In this document: in pieces, positions 10,501 through 21,054 of the stretch
Layout: every line of letters starts with the position of its first letter
Numbering within the stretch: position 1 is the first letter of the stretch
NCBI RefSeq assembly: GCF_905147365.1
Contig: NC_056428.1
Location: 22,412,001 to 22,476,000, forward strand
From: Aricia agestis
Lineage: Eukaryota; Arthropoda; Insecta; Lepidoptera; Lycaenidae
Reading direction: 5' to 3'
Length of the DNA: 64,000 nt
Notes under the pieces: model-generated
The model's database searches: none
What the model saw: only the letters and a program-made list of their open reading frames with translations
Told to the model about the DNA's origin: nothing
Translations under genes and position numbers: made by a program

Positions 10501-11120
10501 GCCTTGACGGCTCCAAAAATACATAAGTTATGAAGCTAAAAGGGAATGCTTATTTTTTTACGCTATGTCTTTATTTTATTTAAAAAATCAGCTAAAATTT
10601 GACTTTGTCGTCACAACTACTGCAATTTACATCACTACCAATACAACGCTTGTTAGTCGCATTTACAATTCGCGACTACAGCGATGCAATCGCGTGACAG
10701 CGAGGAGTAACGTATTCTACCATTACTGAATCGCGTTGTCATTGCAGACGAGAAAAGAGAATTTTATATATTAGTAATTAGACAGTTAAGGTACACTTCA
10801 GTCCAAATTGAAATGTTTGGACGAACGTATCAGTTGATAAAATAGCAAAAGCCTTTTAAATTGCTCACCATACATTACGGGGTCAAATTCCTCAATATCG
10901 GACTACCCTAGCCCGCATGGCTCGTCTGAGCTTTGAGATAGGACAATGCCTCATTATGTCACCATTCAGGGTGTTTGTAGGGGCCTCATTTATCAGGCAC
11001 GATACCAAATACCAATATCTCACGGAAAGCTATCATAAGGCTCGATTTATATTCGTCCGCTAACCGCGTTGTTTGGCGGCCACAGCGCGAGATGACAAGC
11101 AAATGTATACAGTAGTTATT
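10501..11120. other. Non-coding stretch with MITE debris
   Basis: No gene is seen. Around 10620-10760 are 'TAGTCGCATTTACAATTCGC' and 'GACTACAGCGATGCAATCGC' blocks related to the MITE at 11125-11802, in a degraded arrangement. Confidence 0.4.
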
Positions 11121-11124
11121 GTAG

Positions 11125-11802
11125 GGCCTTAGCCCACTGCGACTTTTAGTAGCAATGCAGTCGCGCGACAATGTGAAGCGCACAACTGCATCACTACTAA
11201 CGCGCGTTAGTCGCATTTGCAACTCCATACAAAACACACAGCTAGCGACTGCATCGCGACTGTATCGATGCAATTAAGGCGACGCCCTGATAATTTGGCT
11301 GTAGCGATATCGATTTTCCTCAACAATGATTAAAGCTAAGAAATTAAAGTTCAGTGTCAGTATTCATCATGTCTCTGTCTTTGAATTACCCCATAGCATT
11401 ACACGATTGGTCAACTTTTATAACGCATAATATAATCAATCAAAAATACCTCTGTAAAAAAGGGATTCCTATTTTGCCAACAGAGGAGAGTGATTTAAGC
11501 TTCCAAAATTTGTGCAAGCATACACTATAATTTGCCCGTAGCTTATATGAAATGTATTTATGGTTTTAAATTACTTACGCGACAAAAACCATTTTGTCAC
11601 TTATGCCCTTTCCATTTTTTGCTGTTCCATTGCTTGTTTTCTATGAGAGGCCGGGCCGGTCTCTCATAGAAAACAAACAAATCATTCAGAAACAATCTAA
11701 AACATATCCAACACCGTTTTTTACTTTAACGTGGCGTCACCTTAATATGCGACAGTATCGCGACTGCATCGCTACAAAAAGTCGCAATGGGCACACGGCC
11801 TA
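11125..11802. mobile_element. MITE with 'GCGACTGCATCGC' type ends, with nested MITE
   Basis: GGGCCTTAGCCCACTGCGAC with ATGCAGTCGCGCGAC at the left is mirrored by ATCGCGACTGCATCGCTACA with AGTCGCAATGGGCACACGGC at the right. A second element at about 11560-11720 carries the near-palindrome TTTTCTATGAGAGGCCGGGC; a related copy lies at 46555-46665 in inverted orientation. Only short ORFs occur. Confidence 0.55.
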
Positions 11803-12126
11803 AATGACAGCGTGACCGCGCCGCTATTTAAAAAAATTTAAATCGTTACTTACTGTAGTTATGTCTATAATTGTGCTATTGCTATTTGCTAGTCAACCGC
11901 TTGTCCGAAGCATGTAAATCGAGCCTAAGCCACTAGAATATTTTACGAAACAAAGAACATTGTTAGCATGGAAAAGTTGGCAAATACAGACAAAACAATC
12001 TACAGTATGTTTAATTAACGAAATATTAATTATGTACATAAAAGGGCCCACCAGCCATTTTGGGTCTTGGATAATGTACTGGAAATGGATGTTATTGTCC
12101 CCGAAATAAATACAACCCGAACGAAA

Positions 12127-12375
12127 TCCATAGTAATATTAATGTAAATGCGAAAGTTTGTGTGTCTGTCCACCTGTCTGACTGTATGTCCGTTACCTCC
12201 TCACACCAAAACCGCTGAACCGATTTTGCTGAAAATTGGCATGGAGAAACTTTGAGCCCCGGGAAAGGAAACTATTTATACTTACGGGAAATAGTTACGG
12301 TTCTCGCGCGATAAGCGGATTTTGGTACAACGGAGTTACGGGCTTCATCTCGTACCTTTATCTAGCTTCATCTAG
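12127..12375 (+). mobile_element. Helitron-like element, group G, complete
   Basis: It begins TCCATAGTAATATTAATGTA, followed by AATGCGAAAGTTTGTGTGTC, and ends GCTTCATCTAG (CTAG 12372-12375) followed by T. The interior has ACCGATTTTGCTGAAAATTG, GAGCCCCGGGAAAGG and a GGTTCTCGCGCGATAAGCGG block shared with 380-600 and 60502-60719. Length 249 bp; non-coding. Confidence 0.7.
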
Positions 12376-12526
12376 TATCTCTACGATAAAACATTGCCGT
12401 AACACTGTACCTTTATTTTGTAAATATAAAATAATAAAGGATTAAGGGGGCGACTGACCCAAAATTTTCGATTTTATAATTTATTTTTATACTTGAAAAT
12501 AAGCCCGGAATTGTTTCATTTTCTAA

Positions 12527-12793
12527 TGCTAAGTACTCACATACGGTTTTGCTCGATCGAGCATTTAACGTCGAGCAGAACCCGCAGCTCGGGCTTTCGT
12601 TCACACATTCAGCATTGCTCGATAGTTTTATTCTAAATCGATATATTTGATTCCATCAATCCGGCTCGATCCGGTTCCATCAATCCTTCGAGCGGCTCGA
12701 TGCGAGCCTTCAAGCTGTCAGTTTTGCGGTCACACAGTAATTATTACTCGATTTGGAGTAAAACTATCGAGCATAACCGTATGTGAGTACTAA
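12527..12793. mobile_element. MITE Q, copy 1
   Basis: The left end TAATGCTAAGTACTCACATA, CGGTTTTGCTCGATC is mirrored at the right by ACTATCGAGCATAACCGTAT, GTGAGTACTTA-like sequence. A fuller copy is at 47773-48140, sharing TTACTCGATTTGGAGTAAAA and the same edges. Non-coding. Confidence 0.7.
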
Positions 12794-12820
12794 GTACTCA
12801 CATACGGTTATGCTCGATAG
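12764..12820. repeat. Perfect palindrome, 28-bp arms, 1-nt centre
   Basis: The right terminus of MITE Q (CTATCGAGCATAACCGTATG...) is followed after a single A by its exact reverse complement, ending GGTTATGCTCGATAG. Two Q termini lie head to head. The second element does not continue beyond about 12822. Confidence 0.9.
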
Positions 12821-13747
12821 ATTAAATTACATACTACATTATATTTCCAAGAATTCGATCTGGGCATAATAAGCACGATAACTTAAATTTTTCTCGATAG
12901 AAAAAAATCACAAAGATACATCTAAATTTCATGAATTTTTCATTTATTGCCACAACCGTGCATAAGTTAACACATTGTATAAAATTATACTATTGGGACA
13001 GCGACCTAGCGGATTTTTGAAATGTTGTTTTATCGAGTTATTAAAAAAAACTAATTTAGCGATGAATCCGCGTCGTCCTTTTTCACCTGTCATATGAAAG
13101 ACGGGCGTGAGCGTGAAGAGAAAAGGACGATGTTTGATTGTTTGAGTTAGTCGCCCTCTTAAGTACTAATATAATTAGCATCCTTTATTATTAAAAATAT
13201 ATATATTATTGAATTTTCTGTGTATAAAGGGCGTAACAAAAGTAAATGATAATACTAAACGATAAGTATATTATGTTTTAAATGTATTGACATAACTCGA
13301 CTAAATGACGTAGAAATTAATTCATATGAATTAATTTCTTTAATGGTACCTACGATATTTAGACGGATACATCCAGATAGCTCGACCAAATTACGTACAT
13401 CTTTGTCTACAAAACATTTCTATGAAAGTACTTTCAAAACAAATACCACATAATATGAAATGACGTTGGTCAACATTTTCCCATTTTATAAACATATTAG
13501 ACCTCATCAATATTTTGTATGTCGAGGTAGGGGCGTAGCTACCTCCGTATCTTCTGAATTAATTATACGGAGCCCCCGGGCCACGGGGACACCTAGGTCC
13601 CAACGTGCGTAAGCAAAAATCGAAAATAAATTAACTTCTTGTTTATTGATAAACATTTTGGAAAGTGAGACATACAAAATATATTATAATGATGAAAAAA
13701 TATTACTTTGACGTATTTTTTCTTTTGTGAAATAAAGTCCATCTCCA
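12821..13747. other. Non-coding stretch
   Basis: I see no gene and no complete element. A diverged MITE N edge may lie at 13320-13420 (AGCTCGACCAAATTACGTAC). Confidence 0.4.
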
Positions 13748-13806
13748 AAATTTATTTGGATTTGGACTGATTTGGACTCCAAATCAGTCCAAATCCAAAT
13801 AAATTT
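13748..13806. repeat. Perfect palindrome, 29-bp arms, 1-nt centre
   Basis: AAATTTATTTGGATTTGGAC, TGATTTGGA is followed by C and then the exact reverse complement. There is no loop to speak of. No further terminal structure was found around it. Confidence 0.9.
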
Positions 13807-14109
13807 TTAATTTTTATAGGGGGCCCGCGAACTCACGCTACGCTTCTGCCTCGGGGTCCTAAAAGATTTGATTTTCCAAGCATCAATAAATTGCCCTAAC
13901 TCTAACGCCTACGGGGCCTCCGAGACCTCGCGGCACATTAAAGTGCTTCGGGGTCTTTAATGCCCCAAATATTTATGCCCCACCGAATGTAGGTCTCGAG
14001 TCTCGTGTAAAGTACTCGTATATTCACGTAGGTATTTAGTATTTACCGATAGCTTAAGGGCGCTCCCACACCGGGACCATTCGCTAGTAATGTAACGTTA
14101 CATTATTAT

Positions 14110-14467
14110 TTTTTTACAAAAAATTGAAACCGACTTCCAAGGTAAAAACAATATTCTTAAAAGTATGAAATAATTCTTATTCTTCATTAGTGCCTTTTTT
14201 GAAATTCGACTTAACCTCAACCAATTCCGTACTCAATTTTCATTCTTTTGGAGTCGATACCGGCCCAGAACATCAGATGTTTGACATAAAATTTGGCTGG
14301 TACCAACTTCAAAAGAATGAAAATTGAGTACGGAAATGGTTGAGGTTAAGTCGAATTTCGAAAAAGGCACTAATGAAGAATAAGAATTATTTTATACTTT
14401 TTACATCATATTATTTATAAGAATATAGTTTTTTCCTTGAAAGTCGGTTTCAATTTTTTAGCAAAAA
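14110..14467. mobile_element. Long foldback element (about 150-bp arms)
   Basis: The left arm reads ATTGAAACCGACTTCCAAGG ... GAAATTCGACTTAACCTCAA and the right arm returns it as GGTTGAGGTTAAGTCGAATT ... TTGAAAGTCGGTTTCAATTT, with few mismatches. The spacer of about 50 bp contains CCCAGAACATCAGATG. A left-arm-only relative is at 24015-24175. Transcripts across it could form a long double-stranded hairpin. Confidence 0.8.
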
Positions 14468-14869
14468 ATTAAACAGCTTTTGAGCTTTTTTTTTAAACGG
14501 CTAGTGTGAAAGGCCCTTAGCGATTCCAAACGCTGGAATATGATTTAGTTTGTTATTGTAGTTTCTGGATCACCCTGTATTGTGATACCGAAGTCAGATA
14601 GTTTATAGAATCAACAAACCGAGAACTAGTCTACGCTGAAGCGTCCATGTCTCAGGATCGAATCACACCGAGACGTAGCGAAAAAGCAACTAACTAGAAG
14701 ATACAAAAGCGCACATCTGCAGCACTTAAGTAAAAAATTCAATACAGATATAGGACAATTTTAAATGAGAAAAATTTATATTGGCAACTCAGTAAAAACG
14801 AGACTTATGTCACGTGACATGATCGAAAATTCATAAGACTGAAGTAGAATATACCGCCGCCGCGTCGTA

Positions 14870-15076
14870 GCGTAGCTGATATTACAGATATACATGATAT
14901 TACAGATTTAAAAATTGCGGGTCGTAAGCTTTTGCGGCGCTACCGGCCAATGCGGGCGACAGGTAGTAATTAATATAAAATATCAAAACTACTGAATCGA
15001 TTTTAATCATTCATTCAGTGAGTGACATAGGCTATAATATATTTTGTACCCGTGCGAAGCTGGGGCGGGTCGCTAG
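14870..15076 (+). mobile_element. Helitron-like element 3' part, group E
   Basis: The 3' end reads CCGTGCGAAGCTGGGGCGGG, TCG and CTAG at 15073-15076. Upstream, GTGACATAGGCTATAATATA and GGCCAATGCGGGCGACAGGT match 32829-33330 on the opposite strand. The 5' end was not found. Confidence 0.65.
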
Positions 15077-16677
15077 TACATTTTATTCAGACCATACAGC
15101 AATTCGCGCGTTAGCATGAGCGTATGGCGTATAATATTATGTAAACGCACCTTATATCGCGCGTTGAGCGCTCGTGTGGCCATATCCTTATATTACGAAT
15201 TCTGACAACCTAAACTTAATACGGGAATAAAATGAAATAGTTTATTCAAGTGTTGAGCTTGCGAGATCTTCGTGGGACATAATTGCATCAAAACTTACAC
15301 GGCTCGGTCAAAACCAAACTTTACATCGTAGGGCTTGGAAATTAAAATTGGATTTCCTCGTTCAGAATTCCAAAGTTCGTCCTTAATCAATAACCAGCTC
15401 TGAGAAAGCTTTAATTGGCTCCCGCAAAAGCTTTCTTGAATTAATAACTTCATAATTGCATAATATGTATAATTCGATTATGAAAATGTCGTTTTAAAAT
15501 CGAGATTTGTTTTACGCAGAATTAGAACTACTTACTTAATACTTTAGGCTTGATATAACGACATACCTTTAAGTATATCTATTTCAAAATTACAATCGAT
15601 GACAATATGATAATATTGTATCTATCCCACGGCTCATAATTTTAATCCATTCAAAATTACGAATGTGGACTAAGAACAACACTGCATTGCACTTAGCACA
15701 AATTGCAAAATAATCGGTCAGTGCTTGTTTGTTCCAGCTACCACTTTGTTCTTTGTTCAAGGTACAGAATGTTTAAAAATAATTACTTATGTCATTTCAA
15801 ATTTTAAAAATTAATTAAAGTATTCGTACATTCTTATTTTAGCCACAAAATGTGCATGAAATGCATGAAATGTGCAAGAAAGAGTGTAGGCAATTTGTGT
15901 TAGTTGGGTTCAAAGCACATTCAGATATTTTGTTGCATAATGCATCTTCATAATCCACCAAAACACCTTAGACACAAAAAAATTAAAATTCAATCAACAG
16001 GTCCGAACTCCGAACCTATCCCGTCGAGTTAACGCCAAAAAGTCCTCACTTTTAATTACTTAGGTGACGTAATCTCAACATCCTGTAGAAGAAACACGAG
16101 CTACATGAGAGATAGCTTAAAAGTACTTATCGTTCAATGTCGGCAGGTTCTCGGGTGCTATTTATGTTCGGGACATATTAGTAGATTATAATTAGATGCT
16201 TATTTGTAAATAAAAATAATACTTTTACGAGATTTTTGTGCACTACACGAAGTGTTCTTCTCAAAACGCCGAGCCACACTGAATCGCGAAACAAAATGGC
16301 GGGCGCTTACGTCACGCCTATAGCGAGCTGTGATTGGCTATATAGCTGGAGGTGGATCAAACAAGCACGCAAAAATCAAAATCGTGAAGATGGGATTGTT
16401 AAGCAGGGAATTTATATTTTTTAGTTGTGAACAAAAAACCTTAAACTTGAAAAACAGCCCTTTTGTTTGGGAAATTTAACCTTATCTTTAGTGTAATAAA
16501 ATAGATTTTTGTCCGTTAATCATCCTGCATTCATAACTCATTTTTGGTCATAATGGTCGGTGCAACAATCTAGCACTTAGGCCACATATTGCGAAATATT
16601 TATACTTATTGTCAATTATTATGTGTCACGCATATCATATTAAAAACGCACAGGGTATAGTTATTAATTTTTATGAG
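15077..16677. other. Non-coding stretch, 1.6 kb
   Basis: No gene or clear repeat boundary is visible. The sequence is AT-rich with scattered stops in all frames. The 62-residue open frame at 16236-16424 shows no recognisable domain and is most likely chance. Confidence 0.4.
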
Positions 16678-17017
16678 TCTATTACATAATAATATATACC
16701 TATTATAAAATTCTCATGTCACAATGTTAGTTACTATACTCCTCCGAAACGGCTTTACTGATTTATACCAAATTTTATATGCATATTCATTGGATCTGAG
16801 AATCGGCTACTGGCTACTTTTTATATTCATAACATTGATAAGAGCTTTTTTTGAAAAAATAATAGTAAATTATTACAACTTCAGACTGACGGCGACTATT
16901 GTCTGTGCGACGGGATAGCGTGGACGATGCCATGGTGACATACTTATTTAGTCACTTCAAGAAAGTAATATGGGCGAAATACTTTATATGGCAAAACAAC
17001 GTTTGCCGGGACAGCTA
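16678..17017 (+). mobile_element. Helitron-like element, group F
   Basis: It probably starts TCTATTACATAATAATATAT and ends with hairpin GGCAAAACAACGTTTGCC, GGGACAG and CTAG at 17014-17017. CTCCTCCGAAACGGCTTTAC, GAATCGGCTACTGGCTACTT and a CTGTGCGACGGGATAGCG block are shared with the F copies at 20120-20350 (minus) and 32012-32201 (plus). Non-coding. Confidence 0.7.
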
Positions 17018-17719
17018 GTAATTACTTTATGACGATGGAAATAAAAAAATGAATATTTACTTTCAAGTTAAATAATTATTATTAAACAAATGGAGTTAAT
17101 TTGAATAAACTTTAATAAACCAAGTAACCATTGTCATTTGTAATAATTAATATTTAAACAAGGAGATATAATTAAGATCGTTATTATTAAGTATAAAATT
17201 ATTTTGTTTCCTAATTTATCAAATAAAGCGGTTTCACTAAAACCGCTTTAGACAACGATAAAAACCGTATTAGATAGTGATAAAATTAACGAGTTTAGTA
17301 GATAAATATTTAATTTTAAAGTATGTCCAATGTCCATCTAGAATGTATGTATAAAACATGTATTAAATATAATTTATTACCCTTAAAGCTAAATTAACGT
17401 AAAAAAAATATCAGACTACAGAAATTAGTGTTTGGCATTATTATATAGAATTACTGTTATGAATCTTTCAGGTCACTGCGATACATAAATTATGTTTGAG
17501 ATAATTATTATCAAAGACAAAACATTAATTACTGGGGTCCGTCAAAAATGTCACTTCTTAGTTCTTTAAAGGATTCCGCCACCAACAAAGTTTAAGAACT
17601 GCTGCTCTAGCTAAACCTGCTCGTATAGTCTTAAAACGAATAGTGAAAATTATAGTATATATCCTAGGTGAAATACTAGAAATAGTGTTATCCCATTTGG
17701 CTACGGAACCATAATACTG
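17018..17719. other. Non-coding AT-rich stretch
   Basis: No gene is seen. A small inverted pair, AAAGCGGTTT with AAACCGCTTT, lies at 17225-17250. Nothing else was recognised. Confidence 0.4.
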
Positions 17720-17812
17720 GACTCACGGGTTGAGAAACTCTGCTTCAAGGGAATTAAAAATATACTCAATATTTTTAATTCCCTTGAAGCAGAGTTTCTC
17801 AACCCGTGAGTC
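17720..17812. repeat. Perfect palindrome, 44-bp arms, 5-nt loop
   Basis: GACTCACGGGTTGAGAAACT... (17720-17763) is repeated exactly in reverse complement at 17769-17812 around the loop ACTCA. The right half continues CAACCCGTGAGTCGCGACCC, which resembles the first bases of a hAT-type element (CAGAGTTTCTCAAC...), so the palindrome may be a duplicated inverted terminus. Confidence 0.92.
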
Positions 17813-17861
17813 GCGACCCCTTGGGAAGTTGCGAAGCTTCTGACAGTAGGACGCCATAGCA

Positions 17862-18106
17862 AAGTAAAAGGAGGGGAAGTAAGTTATCTTCATACAAAGG
17901 CACCACGCGTGGCTTGTATGTGTAAGCCATAGTATCAATGCGTCGCCACGTACCGCACACAACAAAATCTCGGCCAGTTTTACTAGGCTGGTACCGCCGA
18001 GATTTTGATGTGTGCGGTACGTGGCGACGCATTGATACTATGGCGCACACGCAAGCCGCGCGCGTTGCCTTTGTATGAAGATATCTCACTTCCCTTCCCT
18101 TTACTA
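17862..18106. mobile_element. Hairpin MITE, copy 1 (about 105-bp arms)
   Basis: The left arm AAGTAAAAGGAGGGGAAGTA ... GCGTCGCCACGTACCGCACA is mirrored by TGTGCGGTACGTGGCGACGC ... TTCCCTTCCCTTTACTA at the right. The short spacer contains CAGTTTTACTAGGCTG. A close copy is at 34015-34257. Reading frames inside either arm are mirror images caused by the structure, not genes. Confidence 0.88.
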
Positions 18107-18267
18107 TGGCCATAGGTTGAATAAACTAAAACTTAGCTAAAAGCAGAGCTTTGTAACGTCGTTTTTCAGCGTGGTAATAATCTTTAAGGCAGTTTTTTTT
18201 ATATTTTAATACTAACCAAACCTTGACTCACCGATGATAACACATCTACATACATATAAATAAAAAT

Positions 18268-18590
18268 TAATACGTGGGAGAGCCATGCTTCGGCACGAAT
18301 GGGCCGGCTCGACCGGAGAAATACCACGTTCTCACAGAAAACCGGCGTAAAACAGCGCTTGCGCTCTGTTTCGCCGAGTGAGTGAGTTTACCGGAGGCCC
18401 AATCCCCTAACTTATTCCCTTCCCCTCCCTACCTTCCCTCCCCTATTACCCCATTTCCCTCTTAAAAGGCCGGCAACGCACTTGCAGCTCTTCTAATGCT
18501 GCGAGTGTCTATGGGCGACGGATGTTGCTTTCCATTAGGTGACCCGTTTGCTCGTTTGCCCCCTTATTTCATAAAAAAAAAAATTTACTA
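18268..18590 (+). mobile_element. SINE-like repeat S, longest copy
   Basis: It starts TACGTGGGAGAGCCATGCTT, continues CGGCACGAATGGGCCGGCTC, GCCGAGTGAGTGAGTTTACC and GGCCGGCAACGCACTTGCAG, and ends CCCTTATTTCATAAAAAAAA. Its 3' part resembles the 3' coding end of the Jockey LINE at 57085-57140 (CTTAAAAAGGCCGGCAACTC), so it probably depends on that LINE. An open frame through it is part of this tail, not a separate gene. Confidence 0.85.
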
Positions 18591-18728
18591 TGTTAAAGCA
18601 CCAATCAATAGGCGTGATAGGTTTTCCGTAAAGTGTACCACAAAAGTGCTCAGGTTGCGGGATATATATGTAGTATAGTGGGCTAGCGAAGCAAGCTCTG
18701 ATAAATGTTAAAGAGATTAATATACTAC

Positions 18729-18858
18729 GGGCCTGTTTCACCTCTTTCTGATAATGTGCCTAATAGGCTATTCACAACTTTTTTGACAGATTCTCAAGAC
18801 AGATCTGTCAAGTTAATTGGTGGATAGCCTATCCGGCACTTATCTGTGTGGACCAACA
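18729..18858 (+). mobile_element. MITE R, one-ended copy
   Basis: GGGCCTGTTTCACCTCTTTC, TGATAATGTGCC matches the left edges at 27953 and 32462. An inner inverted pair (AATAGGCTATTCACAACTTT with GGTGGATAGCCTATCCGG) is present, but the outer right terminus GAAACAGGCCC is missing. Confidence 0.55.
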
Positions 18859-18957
18859 TAATTTGGTTTGTTTATGTCACAAGGCTTATGTCATACCCTA
18901 CTGACAGATCACGCCTAAGCGTGCCCCTAGACGAGCAGTTGAATTGCATAATATCAC

Positions 18958-19315
18958 CAGAGTAGACAGAATGTTAGAGTATGCCGACTTAGAACTGATG
19001 TTGAAATTTTTAAAGACGTATTATGACAAAAATCGTCGCTAGGGTTGTTAACTTGCTACCTACGAATTTAAAAATATGACATATTCGATGGACGTGTTCC
19101 TCTTTGGTCGTATAGTTGTTTGTGTTTTGACACATGCGATTAAAATTGTCAGAATCCAATTTTGAAATCTTTATTTTAAATATTTAAAAATAAATTATAT
19201 CAGCCAGCGCGAGGCACAATCCGTTCATAATCCTAGTGAAACCCGACGAATTTGACAGATATTGAAACCTGTCCGGTTCTTTGCAGTCGAACTACTGGTA
19301 GTTATGTCTATTGTG
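18958..19315 (+). repeat. Repeat M, copy 2
   Basis: It runs from CAGAGTAGACAGAATGTTAG to GGTAGTTATGTCTATTGTG and parallels 1206-1565 and 24954-25304 along its full length, with small indels. Non-coding. Confidence 0.75.
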
Positions 19316-19384
19316 ATATCACGTAAGTATTGCGTAATTATTATTGACCGTCTAGGGTTGATATTGAACATCGTGCGCCTTCAA

Positions 19385-19595
19385 TCTAAAGTGCCTGATA
19401 GACGTACGAACTTAAAGTACGCGGGTTTTAAGTTCGCGAACTTACTCGGCTCGCGTCGGTGACACACGAGAATCGCTCACACTGGATTACCATGCCCCCA
19501 GGCTCGCGGCTCGCGGCTCTTTGCTGACACACAGGCGATTAAAGTCGTCGAGCCATAAGTCCGCGTACTTACTCGCACGTCTGTCACCCTCTTAA
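19385..19595. mobile_element. Inverted relative of the 3934-4137 foldback interior
   Basis: AAAGTGCCTGATAGACGTAC, GGTTTTAAGTTCGCGAACTT and GCTCACACTGGATTACCATG occur in reverse order and orientation at 3960-4125. The AATCGCGTTCGG terminus of the other copy is absent here. A GGCTCGCGGCTCGCGGCTC mini-repeat lies near 19501. Open frames through the block are not conserved. Confidence 0.6.
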
Positions 19596-19651
19596 TTGTC
19601 AAATAAACTGTTCAATAAAATTGAAGCGTGATATTGACAATAAAATTGATC

Positions 19652-19745
19652 GTCTAGGGGCCGGCTAACATTGAATCAACATAACCCGACCAACTGAAGT
19701 AGGTCGGTCATCTGCCTATGAATCAATTTCTTCGAAGGTACATAA
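19652..19745. mobile_element. MITE N fragment
   Basis: CAACATAACCCGACCAACTG, GTAGGTCGGTCATCTGCCTA and TGAATCAATTTCTTCGAAGG correspond to the right half of MITE N (compare 30730-30862). Confidence 0.5.
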
Positions 19746-19921
19746 TAATAATAATACGTTTTGGATTAGGCCTTGTAAGGTTGGGGGAAAGCTATTCTTT
19801 CATACCAGGGGCCGCATCGTTAGAAAAGTTTGAAAAACACTGCCTTAAAGTATATACCGTGTAAATATTTAGCGACGTTAATTGCAATTTACAACGCTCG
19901 GTGGATTGCACAACAAATATT

Positions 19922-19976
19922 ATGTGTTCTAGAAAAATACCGAAATACGTTATTTCGGTATTTTTCTAGAACACAT
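19922..19976. repeat. Perfect palindrome, 26-bp arms, 3-nt loop
   Basis: ATGTGTTCTAGAAAAATACC, GAAATA, loop CGT, then the exact reverse complement. It stands alone in non-coding sequence. Confidence 0.92.
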
Positions 19977-20119
19977 TCCTAAATTTCGTAATATTCGTTT
20001 TTAAGTCGTTATTTCGAAGTACGATTTACTTTAGGGTCAGGTAACATCGAGACGAGGCGCGACGCGGTCGGATAAATGGGACATAGAAATGGTTACGACC
20101 ACGGAATAATATAACAATA

Positions 20120-20350
20120 CTAGCTGTCCCGGCAAAAGTTGTTTTGCCATATGAAGTATTTCGCCCGTATTATTTTATTGAAGTGACTAAACAATGTCAC
20201 CATGGCAACGTCCATCGTCGCTATGCCGTCGCACAAACAATGGTTGCCGTCAATCTCGAGTTGTAATAATTTAATAAATTTACTATTATTTAATTATTTA
20301 TTGTACTTAACAATATAAAAAGTAGCCAGTAGCCGATTCTCAGACCAGTA
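20120..20350 (-). mobile_element. Helitron-like element, group F
   Basis: CTAG at 20120-20123 followed by CTGTCCCGGCAAAAGTTGTT is the minus-strand 3' end. GACGTCC-like, ATGCCGTCGCACAAACAATG and AAGTAGCCAGTAGCCGATTC follow in the order of the 16678-17017 copy. The 5' end is truncated near 20350. Confidence 0.7.
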
Positions 20351-20564
20351 GGACCTGAGAAAGCGTACCTACACGTAATTATAAAATGAATATATCTTTT
20401 TTAAAAGTCTGGTACCGAGAATGTTCAAATAGCGAATTTGTAGAGGTCAAACGGTAAATGAAAATTAATAGGTTATAATAATATTATTACTGCAGTATTT
20501 TCACGCTAGACGGCAGCACCTGCATAGACAGGAAACAAAAAGTTAACGTTTCTTTTTTTATTTA

Positions 20565-20965
20565 ACGTTTATTTTTCTAGGGGGCAAACGAGCAAACGAG
20601 TCACAAGAAAGCAACTACCGTCGCCCATGGACACTCGCAACATCAGAAGAGCTGCAGGTGCGTCACCGGCGTTTTGAGAGGAAATACGCTCGGGCCGGCT
20701 TGACCGGAGAAATACCACGGGCTCACAGAAAACCGGCGTGAAACAGCGCTTGCGCTGTGTTTCGCCGAGTGAGTGAGTTTACCGGAGACCCAATCCCCTA
20801 CCCTACCCTCCCCTATTCCCTTCCCTTCCCATCCCTACCCTCCCCTATTACCCTATTCCCTCTTAAAAGGCCGGCAACGCACCTGCAGCTCTTCTGATGC
20901 TGCGAGTGTCCATGGGCGACGGAAGTTGCTAACCATCAGGTGACCCAGTTATTTCATACAAAAAA
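20565..20965. mobile_element. SINE-like repeat S, two copies head to head
   Basis: A minus-strand 3' piece (GGGGGCAAACGAGCAAACGA to CACCGGCGTTTTGAGAGG, 20579-20682) is followed by a plus-strand copy (CTCGGGCCGGCTTGACCGGA to AGGTGACCCAGTTATTTCAT). The two 3' parts can pair with each other. This is probably an insertion of one copy next to another. Confidence 0.75.
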
Positions 20966-21054
20966 AAATAATTAAATACTCCTATTTTACTTTTAGGACT
21001 GCTGCAGAACAGCTGTATATTGAAGACTTGTACACATACACATTTGATTCCAAT

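Noticed and set aside
16236..16424. 62-residue frame in a locally GC-richer patch
   Set aside because: Too short, with no motif or repeat support.
17799..18113. 104-residue minus-strand frame, similar to one at 33989-34207
   Set aside because: The similarity reflects two copies of a hairpin MITE, not a gene family.
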